Shown: positions 1-12,769, counted from the first letter of the stretch. The stretch: 64,000 nucleotides of DNA from Epiperipatus broadwayi (GCA_028023455.1 JAQFVV010000018.1:5855800-5919799), one strand, 5' to 3'. The notes: generated by a model from the sequence alone, not told the origin. Translations and numbers: made by a program.

Positions 1-742
1 CTTCCATGGCAGCAGCTTTAGTTATAATTATAATTGTTTTATTGTAGTCTATGGGAGTATAGGAGTCCAGATCTAGAGACACTATCAGGGCAAGATGGTC
101 TGAGAAGGGAATGGGTTGAAGCTTGGCTTCCAAACCATTGTGCAGCTCTGAGGTGTAAAACATTAGGTCAATCAGCATTCTAGAGCTCTTCATATAGAAT
201 GGATATGCATCCACAGGGAAGAAACCTCTGCCATTTATGAAACCCCTGGCTAAGAGATGAAGGTATTTCCATGTGAACACATCATGTTGAAGTCCCCCAT
301 GAGGATTGTAGGGCCTGTATTGTTTGCAGTGATGAGATTTATAGTGTGGATTATTCTAGGTCAATGGGTTGTTCTGGCAGTATACGTAAATTGCAATGAA
401 CTCACTAGATTGGTATATAAGCTTGATTGCAATGAGATTGGCATCATAATAAAGCACTTTATAGGAAGAAGGTGTTTTCCTGTTATTAATGATGATTTCT
501 ACCCCTCCAGCAGCTGATGTATTAGTAGACAGAAGAGTGAAGCCCAGTTTTGAAAGTTCATGTATTATGTGAGGGTTGGAGTTTAGGTGATATTTGGTCT
601 CTCCTAAGAATAAAATATGAGGAGATGTAAGATGGAAAAAATGCCTAATTGCATATAAACGATCAGGAGAATTAATTCCCCTGATGTTAAGACCAATTAT
701 TTGGCACTTGATCCTAAAGATATTGCTGCTTGGTTTTACCAC
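1..742 (-). pseudogene. LINE apurinic-type endonuclease (EEP) domain, decayed
   Basis: Read on the minus strand, this is the N-terminal nicking endonuclease of a non-LTR retrotransposon. The first frame (742-356) begins near MVKPSSNIF and carries LNIRGINSPDRLY and then LFLGETKYH, matching the early metal-binding N and E positions of EEP nucleases. A stop and a frame change follow near 356. A GDFN-type motif lies at about 284-304. A long readable stretch then runs to the window edge, including the terminal FSDHLALIVS motif near 90-110, which holds the catalytic SDH. The reverse transcriptase would lie beyond position 1. In a living element this enzyme nicks target DNA to prime reverse transcription. 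The frame breaks show a dead copy. The clade is not determined. Confidence 0.8.
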
Positions 743-3700
743 CAGTGGAATCTTTGAGGGTTGTAATGGTCCTTGTGATCACTGAATTTCTGATCTGGCA
801 AGGATGGCCTGTGGAAATCAGCTTGAAAGAGCTGTTTCATTATGTGATTCATGACAGAGGGTTTTTGGGTGCTTTTTTCCGCATTATATTATTAGTGAAA
901 AAATTTTTTATGACATTGCTTGCTATTGACAACCAGTCTATAATCATAAATATTGATTAAGTTATCATATACAATCCTGTTTAATGTTGTTTCCATGATG
1001 TAAATTTTGTAATGAAATTATATAGGAAATACTTATATTCATACCATCATTATTGCTGTTAACCAAATAATTCATGGTCAGATTTTGCTTTAAGCAAATT
1101 CATATATCAAATTTTCTAACAACTATTTCTAATTAATATTTTTGCCTAGAGAATGAAGATCGTTTTATAAAATATAAACAATCTTAGATATAATATAAAC
1201 TAAACATCTCATGATTTCCCCAGATTATATAAGTATCTATATTAAAAGCAGTCATTTATTCTATCACTTTAATCAACAGCCAGCCATTTATTACAAGGAC
1301 AATTTATTGAATAGATAATAGGGTCAACCAAATCTTTAGCTATACAATTATATATTCTACTACTCCCTTCTCTAAGGATCATTCTACTCAGCCCTATATT
1401 TTCAGCAGAGCTTATGAAAGAATATTTTATTTCTCACATTTTTTTCCATGCAAAATATATTTGAAATTTCGACAGTATTACATTTAAGATAGATAAAATT
1501 AGAAAAAAAATGTCATTACATCAAACCTGATTTAAAACTTTGTATAAAATCATAACTTACGTTTTGTATTCTTTTGTCTGTTTTTTTTTTATTTAGCTCG
1601 CGCACACACACAATATATTTTATTAATTGGGACACAGTAAATTTACTGTTAAATAAATCATTATTAATAGATTTTTTATTACCAATTCTGTGTTTCTGCA
1701 AGATTAAAAGTTTTATTTTACCTACACTTAATTATCATAAAGTATTATTTATATATAAAGAAAAATTCCAAATTCTATTTTTCTCATGTTAAGTAAGTTC
1801 ATATTAACAATTTCATAAAATGAAACTTTTTTTTTCCTTGGTAACAGATTTACATCTGGAATTTTTAATAGACTGCATCATTTGTTTTTATTTCCATTAT
1901 ATAAAATCATTTATTAAATTTTAACTATGCACTTAATTTAGCTATAATACATCTGATCTTAGATCAGCAACTATATATTTTAGTGACTTAAGATATATGC
2001 TAACTTTTCTGTATATTTGTTGGTGAAACCATCTGGTCTATTGATTATTTATGTTCATAATAAATGGTTCTAGAATGGAATGATAGATGAAAATATTGTC
2101 CAATGCTGAAGATAAAGATGTCATGTTTAGTTTGATATATACCATAATATTGCTAAGAAGCCAAAAATTATTTAATTTGTATGTAACTGATCAAAGTTTA
2201 TTATATCTATACAAGGAAGTTGGCTTGAGTTCAATAATCTTTAGATATTTGAAACATTATGATCATATAAAAATGTGGCTAATGAATAATAAATGAATCT
2301 AATATTTCTCACTGATGAAGGATCATTATACAGAACTAATCTGATACTTTGACTGGAATTTATATCTTGCTTCTATTGATTTCTCATTCTAATATCACAT
2401 GACTTTAGAAAAAAATGTGTTATTGCTTTTAAAGCAATGTATAGTTAACTATGAAAATTTTCTTACTTGCAATAAAGGAAGCAGATGTTCCTTGATTAAT
2501 AGTGCAAGCATAATTTTATTGAATTCAAAAGTTGATCAGGACATAATTATAAAACATAAGATCAAATTCTCCAATGTTAATCCAAAGCTTGCTTCAAGTC
2601 TCAATCATAGCTATATAGATATAAAATAGCAGTACCAATGCACTATAATTTAAATTCTATTAAATTTTAAGAACGTGATAAAGATAAAAAAAAATTGTAG
2701 TGGTTCTGAACTGATGACGACATTCCATTAACATCTAGGAAAATTAATTTGCTTCAGAAATGCAATTTAAATTTTGCAAACTTATGTTGTTGAAGACAAA
2801 TACAATGTTAATATATAGTTAATAATTGCCAATCTATTCATGACATGCACAAATTGGAGAACTTAATAAAGCTATTAGGGAAACTATCTCTTGATTGGAA
2901 TTTCTCAAGGATTCTTTATAATATTTGTGAATATTTAGCTATCTAAAAATATCATCTCCTAAATAAAAGATTTGGAATAAAATGAAGCTTTTCACACACA
3001 AAATTTTTAGACAGTTTGAATATGCCCTAATTATAATCTTTTAAACATATGTAAATTATTGATTACCAATACAGATTTTCTCTTATCAAAGATTAATATT
3101 ATATTCACATATATTAAAATAGAACTACAACTAAACAACTTTCATTACAACTTTAGATAAAATGTATAATTAAGCAGATTGGAAAGTAGATTAGGATGTT
3201 TCATATCCTAGATGTTTCCTCTAATTAAGTATATATAATATTTAAAAGATTCTAGTAATAAATCAACATAAATTGGAGAACATTTTTGTTTCTGTCAATG
3301 CATTATTATTACAATTAATTTTTACTAGTAAAAATACAGATATTTCTCCTTGTTTGGCAAGTGATATTTTAAGAGAAATATCTTAGATTTCTTCTTGATT
3401 TAATTTTGTTTTGAATTTTTAAAACCATTTTTTTTTTCTATATTTAATCCATATTAGAATTATAATATGGCTTATTTAATCTAATTGAACAGGAATGTTG
3501 ATATAATAATTATTTCTAAACTATTTTTGAATATACATGTCTTTCGTTATTTTTATAAATATTCCTGTGTTGTTTTTCATTAAAGTTTTAATTGAAAAGA
3601 TTGTTCCAATCGCATGTCTGATGAGTTTGTTTTTGGTATATTGTTAATTTTCTTTGGCCTGTTAGACAGATTTATTAACATTTACTCATAACTAATTAAT

Positions 3701-4630
3701 CTTTGGATATTCCTTACAATTATAGTTCTATGTGTTTATTAACTATTCAGAATATGTCTACCTCCAACTATATGTTTTGAACTTACCTTAAGATGATTGC
3801 ACCAAATGATGTAAGTACAAGTCTGTGTTTATATGCTTTTAGGTACACAATAATTCACTCTGTTTATTCTACCCCAAAGTTATCCACTCTTTATAATTAA
3901 TGAACATTTGATAGTAGTCTATGAAGTTATCACTCAAAATTTTTATCTATCTACATTCAAGATCTCCTCTTTCAAAAAACAATTTAACTTCTTTCATCTA
4001 AACTTTTGGCAAAAGCTTTGAATTTCTGAATAGGGTGGTGAATATTTGAATCAGAGTGAATTACGTACCCTTTCTCTAATGGTGATTTTTTTTTAATATA
4101 TAGTAGTTAGCAACACTTGTATTGCATAATATCTAATTCTTATTTATCAAATTGTGTACAATTCAAAAATGCAACATTATGATTCAAACGATCAAATATT
4201 ACAAGAAGAAAAGTTCAAAATAAAGTGGCAGTTTTGAAAATAAAAAATACTTTGAATTATTTAGAGAATAATGATGCTAATATAATTTACAATGTTCTTT
4301 TATTATATATTATTATTGTTTTAATAAAAATAAATAATTTCCCAAATTTGTTTGTATGATTTATAATTTAAATGGGGTCAGAAATGTGGTTTAAGAACAT
4401 TAATGTTAATCAATGCAGTTTCATTTGAAAAGAGCATTGATATAACATTTGATGCCAATCAGTGTAGCAAAAAAGAAAAGCAATTCAAGTCAATCATTTT
4501 ATTTATATGAAACAAGAATTAGACATATAACTAGGTCAAGTAGCATATACAGAAGTATACGACAGAGCATAATTTTTGATAATATTTTAAAGTATGAAAG
4601 ATCCATTTAGGAAAATAATTTATTTTGCAG
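743..4630. other. AT-rich non-coding stretch
   Basis: No recognisable gene was found. A short CA microsatellite (about 1600-1612) and several poly-T runs are present. The open frames here are short, low-complexity and rich in Ile, Leu, Asn and Lys, as expected by chance at this base composition. Near 3786-3815 both strands carry good 5' splice-site matches without a convincing exon. Confidence 0.6.
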
Positions 4631-4691
4631 GAAGGAAAGAATATCAAGTTCTCCTGGAATTATCTTCACCAGAAATGATATACTATCAGTG
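4631..4691 (+). other. Candidate internal exon (61 nt), unidentified
   Basis: The segment follows a T-rich tract ending in TTTTGCAG and is followed directly by GTAAGTAG, a strong 5' splice site. Two of the three frames are open through it. One reads KERISSSPGIIFTRNDILSV and another contains YQVLLELSSPEMIYYQ. Its base composition is less AT-biased than the flanks. No family is recognised, and neither a preceding nor a following exon could be linked. It may instead be an old transposon fragment. Confidence 0.22.
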
Positions 4692-5323
4692 GTAAGTAGT
4701 CCATAAGCACTGTAGCACTCCCAAGAAAAAATAATTATTCAATTTGTGCTTGAAAATATCAATATAACAATCATTCAATATTTTGTATAATTATTATGTA
4801 ATACAACTACTTAAACCATTTTTAAAAAGAATTATTTTAAATGTTGCTTGAGATTCTATTCAAAGATGCTGCTAATTATGGCAGTGCCAGAAACATTACA
4901 TTCTGTGAATTTCATCAAGTTCTGCTGAGATTCATTTGCTTGTATTAATGTGTGTAACTAGCACCATTGGAACTGCTCATTGCAGCTGCATCAATAGTTA
5001 TTTGAGCATAATATGTTTATCTATTCTGGGGGGGGGGGGGTCAGAAAAAAATAATTTTTTGTTTGTTTCATTTAGGATGAGCACTACAATATTGTTTTTT
5101 TTCTTGTGGGTATTATTTATAAATTAACATATAAATATATATTACAGAAAAGCAAACATAAATCTTTAGCATTACATATTGATAGCATTAAGAAGATTCT
5201 GATGAGAATTAAAGTGATCCTGGTTTTATTTTATTTTTAATGACAAAAACTATAATTAGAATAAGCACAACATTAATGAATAAAAAATTTCAAATATGGG
5301 GAACAACAGGCATCTATTTAGAA
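4692..5323. other. Non-coding stretch with a poly-G run
   Basis: No gene is seen. A run of about 12 G residues (about 5029-5040) stands out in otherwise AT-rich DNA. Confidence 0.6.
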
Positions 5324-7823
5324 CAGTGGTCTCCAAAGTCGGGTAAGCATACCTCAGAGCATATGCTTACCCCAGGAGGTACGCAAGTGATACTTTTGGG
5401 TATGCCAATATACTGTGAAATGTTACCTTATTTCAAAATGTAATCATTATTTTATTTAGTGGAAAAATGCATTTTTATTAGCTTTTTAGTGGGAAATTAA
5501 GAAATTAAATTTAGCAGTTTTTTAGCAGGATTCAGAATCAATTTCTAATGGGTGAATGAATTTCATATCTGGCAACACTGTTTACACCCCAGCCATTCAG
5601 GGTATCATTGAGCAAGTGCCTGGTAGGTCATGTATCATTATTGAGAGAATTTTATCAACTATACAGAATTTATATAGATAATGATGTGTATTATAATAAC
5701 TATGATTAGTTGACATATTAAATACTATTGATTTTAAATCCCTCATAAAATGGGTAAATGGTTAAAATAATTGCCTGTAAAGAAACCATAGGTTGAAGAT
5801 TATTATGATAGTGCTTCTACTTCTGGTGCACAACAAGATACTAATAATTGTTAAAATTCAATAGCAATCATGTCAAGAGATAAAAATATTAACAATATAG
5901 TGTGTACAAAAAAATTGTATCAGAAAGTTCGAAATTATCAATCAGAATATTTAAAATTTGGGTTGACATCAAAAGTAGCCACAATGAATCCTGTCCTATA
6001 TGCATATTATGTTATGGATGCTATCTAATGCTTGTATGAAGCCATCATTGTTAATAAGGCATTTAAAAACTAAACATCCCAAACATGAACACAAACCATT
6101 GCAACATGCAATACTCAAGCTAGTAATTTAAAAAAATTTGTTACACTTAATGATAAATGTTTAGAAGCCTCTCTTGAGATTTCTTACTTAATATCAAAAT
6201 ATAAATAGCTACATACCATTGGTGAAACACTTGTTCTTCCTGCTGCAATAAAAACGGTGCAAATAATTTGTGGAGAGAATATGCTGAGAAATTAAAATGC
6301 ATTTCCTTGTCAGCAAATACCATTTCTAGGCATATAGAAATTATTGCTGATAATTTAAAGAAACAAATTATTAAAACAAATTACTCAATGAGAAAATTTT
6401 CTATACAATTGGATGAAAGCACACATGCCACAAATTTTGCTCAGTTAATGGTATTTATTAGATATTTGTTAATATATTTTTTTGTGCACCACTTAAAGAA
6501 AGATGTACAGGGGAAAACATCTTTTCAACAATAAATTTCTTTGTTACAAATAATATTTTATGAGAAATCTGTCTACATGTTCCCAGTGATGAAGCAACTG
6601 TTTTAACTAGAAGAAGAAAGGATTCAAGGCAAAGATAATTGAAATAGCACCCTACACAAAATTCATACACTGTATTATACATCATCAAGCTATTGCAGCA
6701 AAGAAATTGAAGCCAGAAATATGTTGTGTGCTGCAGGATGTTATCAGCATTTTTAATTTTGTAAAAACAAGACACTTGAATAGTAGAATATTTTTGATAA
6801 TATGCAATGAAATGGGCAGTAGCCATGAAAATCTCCTGTATCATATAGAAGTTTGTTGGTTATCTTGAGGGAAAGTGCTAAAAAATTTTGTTGAACTGAA
6901 AGATGATTTACACTTTTTCTTTTGGACAAAGATAAGAGTTCAAAGTTTGCCTGCTTTTTCAGTGATGATAAGTGGCTGTTGATAGTATGTTACTTAGCTG
7001 ATATTTTTGAAAAAGTAAACATGCTCAATTTGTCTCTTCAAGGAAAAGGTGACATTTTAACAATGGCTAAGAAAGTATCTGCATTTTGAAAAAAAATCGT
7101 GATGTGGAGGGAGAATTTAAAAAGGGGATCTTTAGAAATGTTTTCATCATTGTGTGATTTTGCTTCTGAAAATGAAGTAAATGTGGAACAAATTAAAATT
7201 CTTATATCTGCACATTTAAAAAATTTTGAGATAGAATTTTGTAACCAATTTACAGATCTTCCTAGTATTAAAAGAGTTTCAATGGGTCATGAATCCATTT
7301 GCTGAAAATGTAAAAATAGATCATCTTCCGATTACAACTTGAGAACAGTTAACTGATGTGAGAGAAAGAACAATGTTACAATCTAAATTTAAAGAAAAAT
7401 CTCTTCATAATTGGTAGATAGAATTGAAAACCAAATGTTCAGATTTAGTAAGCACAGCAATGAACATAATTTTACTATTTGGTTCCACATATGTGTGTAA
7501 AGTAGCATTTTCTGTAATGACAACAATTAAAACCCAATACAGAAATAAATTAGAGTTAGAACCAGATCTTCAAATTACATTAACAGAGGGCATCAAAACA
7601 GATTTTTCTGATATTATTAAACAAATACAATCACATTGCTCATATTAAATTCTAATTCAAAATGTACATTTGTAATTTAATTTAAATTTATGTATATTGT
7701 TTAAAATAAATAAATAATTTAATTTTTGACTACACACACATATATATATTATATTATAGGGGGTATAACTTATAATTAGTTTCGTCTTATGGGTATATGA
7801 TCAAAAAAGATTGGAGATCACTG
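5324..7823 (+). mobile_element. hAT DNA transposon, about 2.5 kb, both ends present
   Basis: The left end CAGTGGTCTCCAAAG at 5324 and the reverse complement of the right end (CAGTGATCTCCAATC, ending at 7823) form hAT-type terminal inverted repeats. The flanking 8-mers are ATTTAGAA (5316-5323) and ATTTCTAA (7824-7831). They match at 6 of 8 positions, as expected for a decayed 8-bp hAT target duplication. A perfect 11-bp subterminal inverted repeat (5341-5351 with 5362-5372) lies just inside the left end and could be a transposase-binding or fold-back site. The interior carries a broken transposase on the plus strand. Element size and gene order fit the ZBED5/SCAND3-like group of hATs. Confidence 0.85.
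5925..7648 (+). pseudogene. hAT transposase with BED finger, broken
   Basis: Pieces of a cut-and-paste transposase appear in order in shifting frames. A BED-type zinc finger lies at about 5935-6110, with a CxxC pair and then a RHLKTKHP-like histidine segment. Next come SLSANTISRHIEIIADNL and the catalytic-region signature FSIQLDESTHATNFAQLMVF (about 6300-6460). A helical-insertion segment lies at 7099-7305 (GSLEMFSSLCDFASENEVNV). The C-terminal hATC dimerisation domain is at about 7475-7645 (FGSTYVCKVAFSV, then KTQYRNKLELEPDLQI). Several stops and frameshifts interrupt it, so no active enzyme can be made. The order and motifs match ZBED5/SCAND3-like hAT proteins, which is recognition from memory rather than a search. 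Confidence 0.82.
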
Positions 7824-7831
7824 ATTTCTAA

Positions 7832-10260
7832 TATGAAAAATAGAATCAAACATTATTTTCACAGTTTGCTTGTCTCATTGAGATTAAAGTGTAATGCAAA
7901 ATTCTACTATGACTTTGTTGGGAAAAAAAGCTAAATAAAAGGTTTTATTCCTATATATAACATACATTTTTCAGTCGGCAATAATTTATTGTACTATATT
8001 CTAATCTAAATGTGATTTGTCAAAATAAGGATAACTTATCAAAATTCTGAATATGGTTTATCTGAGTTAAAAATTTCATACTCGAGATGTCAAATATTTA
8101 GGATAGAAAAGTCACCTTTAGTTACGAAGAACTGATTTCTTAGAACCAAGCTATTACATAAATGTAAGCTTGAAAAGTAAAGAACATATTCTTATAGCAA
8201 TTTAAAATACATTTTTAACAAAAATTTGAATATTGATAAATTCTAAGTTTCTTATTTGCATGGAAAAATCTCAAAATATTGAAACTCTTAAGAATTTTCA
8301 AAGACTTATAAAATATTTTCAATAGCAAATTCTTTCTCTCACTCCAGTTATATTATCTAATGTAAATTTGAGTAATTAATAAATGATAGATGGTAGTGCT
8401 TAATACATTCCTATCCAATACTGTTTTTTGATATTCCCAGACTAGTTTTTAGTTTATAGATTTCATCAGTGAGAAGAAGCATTCGATCTGCATACAGTGC
8501 ATCTGGATTTTTTTTTTACTCTTTGTTTTATTATCAAGATGACAATTCAAAACATCCTAATGTTTTGATATAACCCAATTTGCTTGCATAGTTAGATTCA
8601 AACATTGAGATGTTTATGAATTTTGAGCTGATATATTGATAGTACAATGATTGAAAAATGGCTATTGAGGAAAGGTGCATTAAATCCAAAAAATCCATGT
8701 TCACTAAAATCCAGCTCCCCATTCATGAAAAACATAAGCTAGAAACTCATCTGGAGATATTAATAGGCCATACATATTTATTAAACACTACTATTTATAA
8801 AGCATCTGTTAGTTATTCAAGCTTGCACTAGATGGAATAACTGGAAGGAGGATTTACTAATGAAAAACATTATATAAGCAAGAATCATGCAATGTTTTGT
8901 TGGCTTCATATATAAGATATTGTTAAATCTTTTATCAGTATCTTAACAATTCTAGTTCATGTTCTAAAGTGCAATTAATAGAAACTATCAATGACAGCTT
9001 ATAAGAAAAATTTTATTCTATTGACACAGGTGATCAATGTCATATTATAAATGTATTGTGAAATTTTCAAAATATGGATAATAGTAAAAAGAAATAGTCA
9101 CATGATTTGAATGTTCAAGTAACAAAGTGGCAAAATAAGCATAAAACTCTATTCTCTAGATCATTTCTTTAATTCAGAATAGATCCAAAGGAATGTTAGT
9201 TCTTGCATTCACCATTTAAACTTCGTGCATGGCAAAGTAATAAAATCCTAGTAACAAGTGCCATCCTGATAATAAGTAAAATAATAAAATAGTTATGAAC
9301 ACAGGAGATGATAAGACATTCAAACAATTTAAGGACTAGGTTGAGATTCTTTAATGACATTTAGCTCTCAAGATCTTCATTCTACTCTTGCATCAAACTG
9401 CATGGGAATCATGCTGATTATTTATTTAAGAAATATTTAATTACAAAATAAGAAAATTTATTTGAAAAACTACTTTTTATAAAATATATACAGTATATAT
9501 ATATATATATTTGATATATTTCAGGAAACTCATGTTTAAAGAATTTGTATTTCAAGTTTCAAGGGAACGTGTAAACAATATGGAGAAAATTTGAAACTAT
9601 TTTCCATGCTCTAAGTACATGACATCTACTTAGAGTGTGCAAAATACTTTTTCTATTAGTGCAATTAGGAACGATGTGCTTCATAATCAATATAATTAGG
9701 AAGAAATGCTATTAATGAAGACTAACCTTGAGAAAGATCACTTATTATTTCAATGAGAGTAATACTTTTAAAAAATATCTTGGAAATTGATCCCATCTAA
9801 ATTGTTTTACTTAAAATTTTTCTTTGTTTGAAAAGCTTTCCAATAATAACACTGTTATTTTTATTACTATTAACCCACTAAAACATAGGTGATCACCAAA
9901 CCTTCTAGCATCCATTGATTACTATGGCTTGCACTGGGTGACACTACTGAACAGAGAGTTTGTTACTTAGATTTAAAGGCCATAGAGTTGACAAAGATTA
10001 TGTTGTGGAAATGGGATGGGGCAAAATATGGGAAGACTTAGAGTGGGGAATGGAAAATAAAGTGGCTAACAGGTTTATCTGGGCATAGTTGCTGAGATAT
10101 TCTTGACTTCGTTTAAGGAGAAGCCAAATACATCACATCACATACAATTTTTATTATTATTAGTGCTGAAAAAATTTTTAATCACTAGAGTATATGTCAA
10201 CATTTCAGGATATCTTAGAGAATAATATTATTGTTGTTGTGTTTTTTTTTATGTGTCAAA
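7832..10260. other. Non-coding stretch
   Basis: No gene is recognised. The stretch contains one copy of a dispersed repeat (8395-8745, listed separately) and a TA microsatellite near 9493-9510. A less AT-rich patch at about 9890-10080 has no readable domain. Confidence 0.55.
8395..8745. repeat. Dispersed repeat, copy 1 (related to 62.3 and 62.6 kb)
   Basis: Phrases from this stretch reappear at 62625-63030 in the same order and strand: TAATACATTCCTATCCAATA, ATTCCCAGACTAGTTTTTAG, and the block around GGTGCATTAAATCC with the following AAAAAATCC. The minus strand has a 62-codon frame (8534-8722) of unknown meaning. This could be part of an old retrotransposon. I could not assign a family. Confidence 0.5.
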
Positions 10261-10332
10261 TGCGTTGACTGCGAGGCGAACCCGGGCCAGCTGCTTGGAA
10301 GGCAGCTATGCTAATCATTAGGCCACCAACGC
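10261..10332 (-). tRNA. tRNA-Gly(TCC)-like sequence, probably a retroposed pseudogene
   Basis: The minus strand gives a 72-nt cloverleaf of canonical length: acceptor GCGTTGG with TCAACGC, an intact A box (GGCCTAATGATTAGC) and anticodon stem GCTGC/GCAGC. The loop CTTCCAA gives anticodon TCC (Gly), and GGTTCG marks the start of the B box. The 3' side of the T stem carries two mismatches against CCGGG. Downstream on the minus strand there is an A-run (T-run on + at about 10241-10250) rather than a T-run terminator. CAACAAT occurs just upstream and again after the A-run. Together these suggest a retroposed copy or SINE head. A marginal functional tRNA cannot be excluded. Confidence 0.65.
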
Positions 10333-10861
10333 TTGACATTGTTGAAAGAGAGATCGAGTTAGAATCACCATTAATATATGAGAACTTTTATGCTTGATAA
10401 TGTTTTATGCTTACTTAAAGTCATTTTTATAACTGATGCAGAATAGCAGTTTGTTTTATTAGGAAAGCCAATTTTTTTACTAATTATTTGAGATTCTGAA
10501 ATTGCTTTTAATGCAGCAAATGCCTTTACATCTGTATTAAGATTATGGGGTTGTTGTTTTTTTTTCATTTAATTTTCCAGTGCTTTTATCTTTATGATTT
10601 ATATGTCTAGACTTTGATGGACAATTTAAATTTAGTTCAATAGCAAATAAATAAACTCACTAGCTTAAGCAAATAAATAAAAACAGATTTCAAAACCTGT
10701 TTTATTGATAGCTAAGGAGTATTGTGCTATTCTTAATTAAAGGATAAAACAAAACTAGAAAAACACTAAAAATTCTTACTATCCAGCACTGGGAGGCTAG
10801 CATTAATATCTATGTCACCACTTCTATTTGAAGATTTGTTGGAAATATTTTTACTCTATAC
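10333..10861. other. Non-coding stretch
   Basis: Nothing is recognised. The minus-strand frame at 10371-10568 is short and low in complexity. Confidence 0.55.
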
Positions 10862-11717
10862 CAGGGATGCCCAGCCCGTAGCTCGCGAGTCACATGTGGC
10901 TCGCGTAACTGTTTAATGTGGCTCGAATTGCACTCTTCAAAAAAATTGATAAAATATTTTATGTTCCTTGATGGCACATGCACACACTAAAAAATAAACA
11001 TTTTTACAATACAAACAATAACGATATGCAGTGTCAGGTTTCACATTAAATAAAATATATTTTTCCTGTAATTGTAATTTATATGTATGTTACCAAATTT
11101 TTAATAAATAAAATGTATTTACATTTTTTTCTTTTTAACATATTACACCATTTTTTTTTTTTTTTGCTGTACACGTTTGGTTTGGTGCTATATATATATT
11201 GTGTTTAGTGCTCTTGTATATATTGTTGTTTTTATCGAGAAAGATCCTTGTAGACGTTTGGTTTGGTGCTGATTGTGTTTAGTGCTGGAAATAGTTTTTA
11301 TCGAGATAGATCCATGTACACGTATATATTTTGCTGTATATATCGATGTTTAGTGCTGTAAACAGTTGTTTTTATCCGTGTACACGTATATATTTTGCTG
11401 TATATATATATTGATGTTTAGTGCTGTAAATAGTTGTTTTTATCGAGATAGATTCGTGTACACATATATATTTTGCTGTATATATTGATGTTTTCATCGA
11501 GAAAGATCCGTGTACACGTTATTTTGGCCACATTAGAAACGGCGGATTGATACCAATGTGAATAGCCCCCCCCCACCTATCTCCCTACATTGCAGGTTTA
11601 GTACCCAAGTACCATGTTTATAAATGTAATATGAAAAATGTAATATATAATTGTGGCTCCCCAAATTTTTTTAAATTCTCAACTGGCTCGCGTCAAGTTA
11701 AAGGTTGGGCACCACTG
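10862..11717. mobile_element. Non-autonomous hAT element (856 bp) with a perfect 8-bp target duplication
   Basis: The left end CAGGGATGCCCAGCC and the right end (reverse complement CAGTGGTGCCCAACC) are hAT-type inverted termini. They are flanked by identical CTCTATAC octamers at 10854-10861 and 11718-11725. Subterminal GGCTCGCG/CTCGCGAG motifs are CpG-bearing and recur at both ends, as in many hAT families with multiple transposase-binding sites. No transposase frame is present. The interior is largely a degenerate minisatellite. The perfect target duplication implies a younger insertion than the 5.3-kb hAT. Confidence 0.9.
11165..11520. repeat. Degenerate minisatellite inside the hAT element
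   Basis: About six imperfect units restart near 11169, 11251, 11313, 11376, 11456 and 11509, with a period varying from about 55 to 85 bp. Each begins with a TGTACACG-like core, continues as TATATATTTTGCTGTATAT and TTTAGTGCTGTAAA, and then TTTTTATCGAGATAGATCC. Uneven unit length suggests repeated slippage or unequal exchange within the element. Confidence 0.8.
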
Positions 11718-12769
11718 CTCTATACTTATTATTTAAATGCTATTTTATTTATGTCAGTATGTTTGCTTTTTTATCACATGATTGAAATAAAGCAGACTTC
11801 TTTTATTAATGGAATGTCAATATTGAAAAAAATTAAAATTCACTTAAAATAAACTAGAGTTCAGAAATCCAAACAAATATTAATAAGATAAAATTTCACA
11901 AAAATGGACATGGTCCTAATATTTTTTTTATGCTAAATCTGAGATTTATGAATCTGTACATCTACTATTATTAAAAAGCCTATATTGATTCATTTTAAAA
12001 GCATTATTTTCATTTTTGAGATTTGTTTCAGCTTGATACAATTCTCTAGAAATATCTGAGGAAAACCCACACATCCTTGAAAGTGAAAACGACATACTAT
12101 TGAGATAGTTAATTAAGTCTATGACGGTCTGAAACTAATAAAAATATTTTGATACCAGTGAAGTAAAGTCGGGGGCAACTTGTTATTTATGAAGATATAT
12201 ATGCGTGTATTTCTTATATTAACCCTGTGAACACATATATTTTGTTACACATACATGTATAGTATATTTTTAATAAAAAAATTTAAAATTAATCAAATGC
12301 AATATGTCTTTGACAGATTGCTAATCTAAAGTAAAAGCAAGTTACACAAAGATTTTTTTTTTTTTTAAGTAAAAATCGTTTTAGTTATTATAATTCTTTT
12401 TATATTTGAAAATAATAATAGTAATTTTGTTAAAATAATATTTGAGTAATTAAATAAAGCTTACACTGAAATATATGAAAATGCAATATATATTTAAGTA
12501 AATCTTTTTTTTTCTGATTGTTTATATTTTTTTGTCTAATTATATATGCATGATTTTTTTTTCTTATTCTAATTGTTTTACACAATTTTAAAAGTTTATT
12601 ATTATTTTATATCTGAAAATAAAATGTAAAAATTTCTAAAACAATAATAATAAAACTTTTCAAAATATGAAAATCAAAATCGGACAATCAATTCAGTATT
12701 TCTGAATATATACTTCATTATATATTATTGAATCAAATGAAAAGAATGTCTATATATACTTCAACAAAA
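11718..12769. other. AT-rich non-coding stretch
   Basis: Poly-T, poly-A and TA-rich sequence with no recognisable gene. Confidence 0.6.

Noticed and set aside
3780-3820. 5' splice-site-like sequences on both strands
   Set aside because: No matching acceptor with a credible exon. Single GTAAGT matches are expected by chance over 64 kb.
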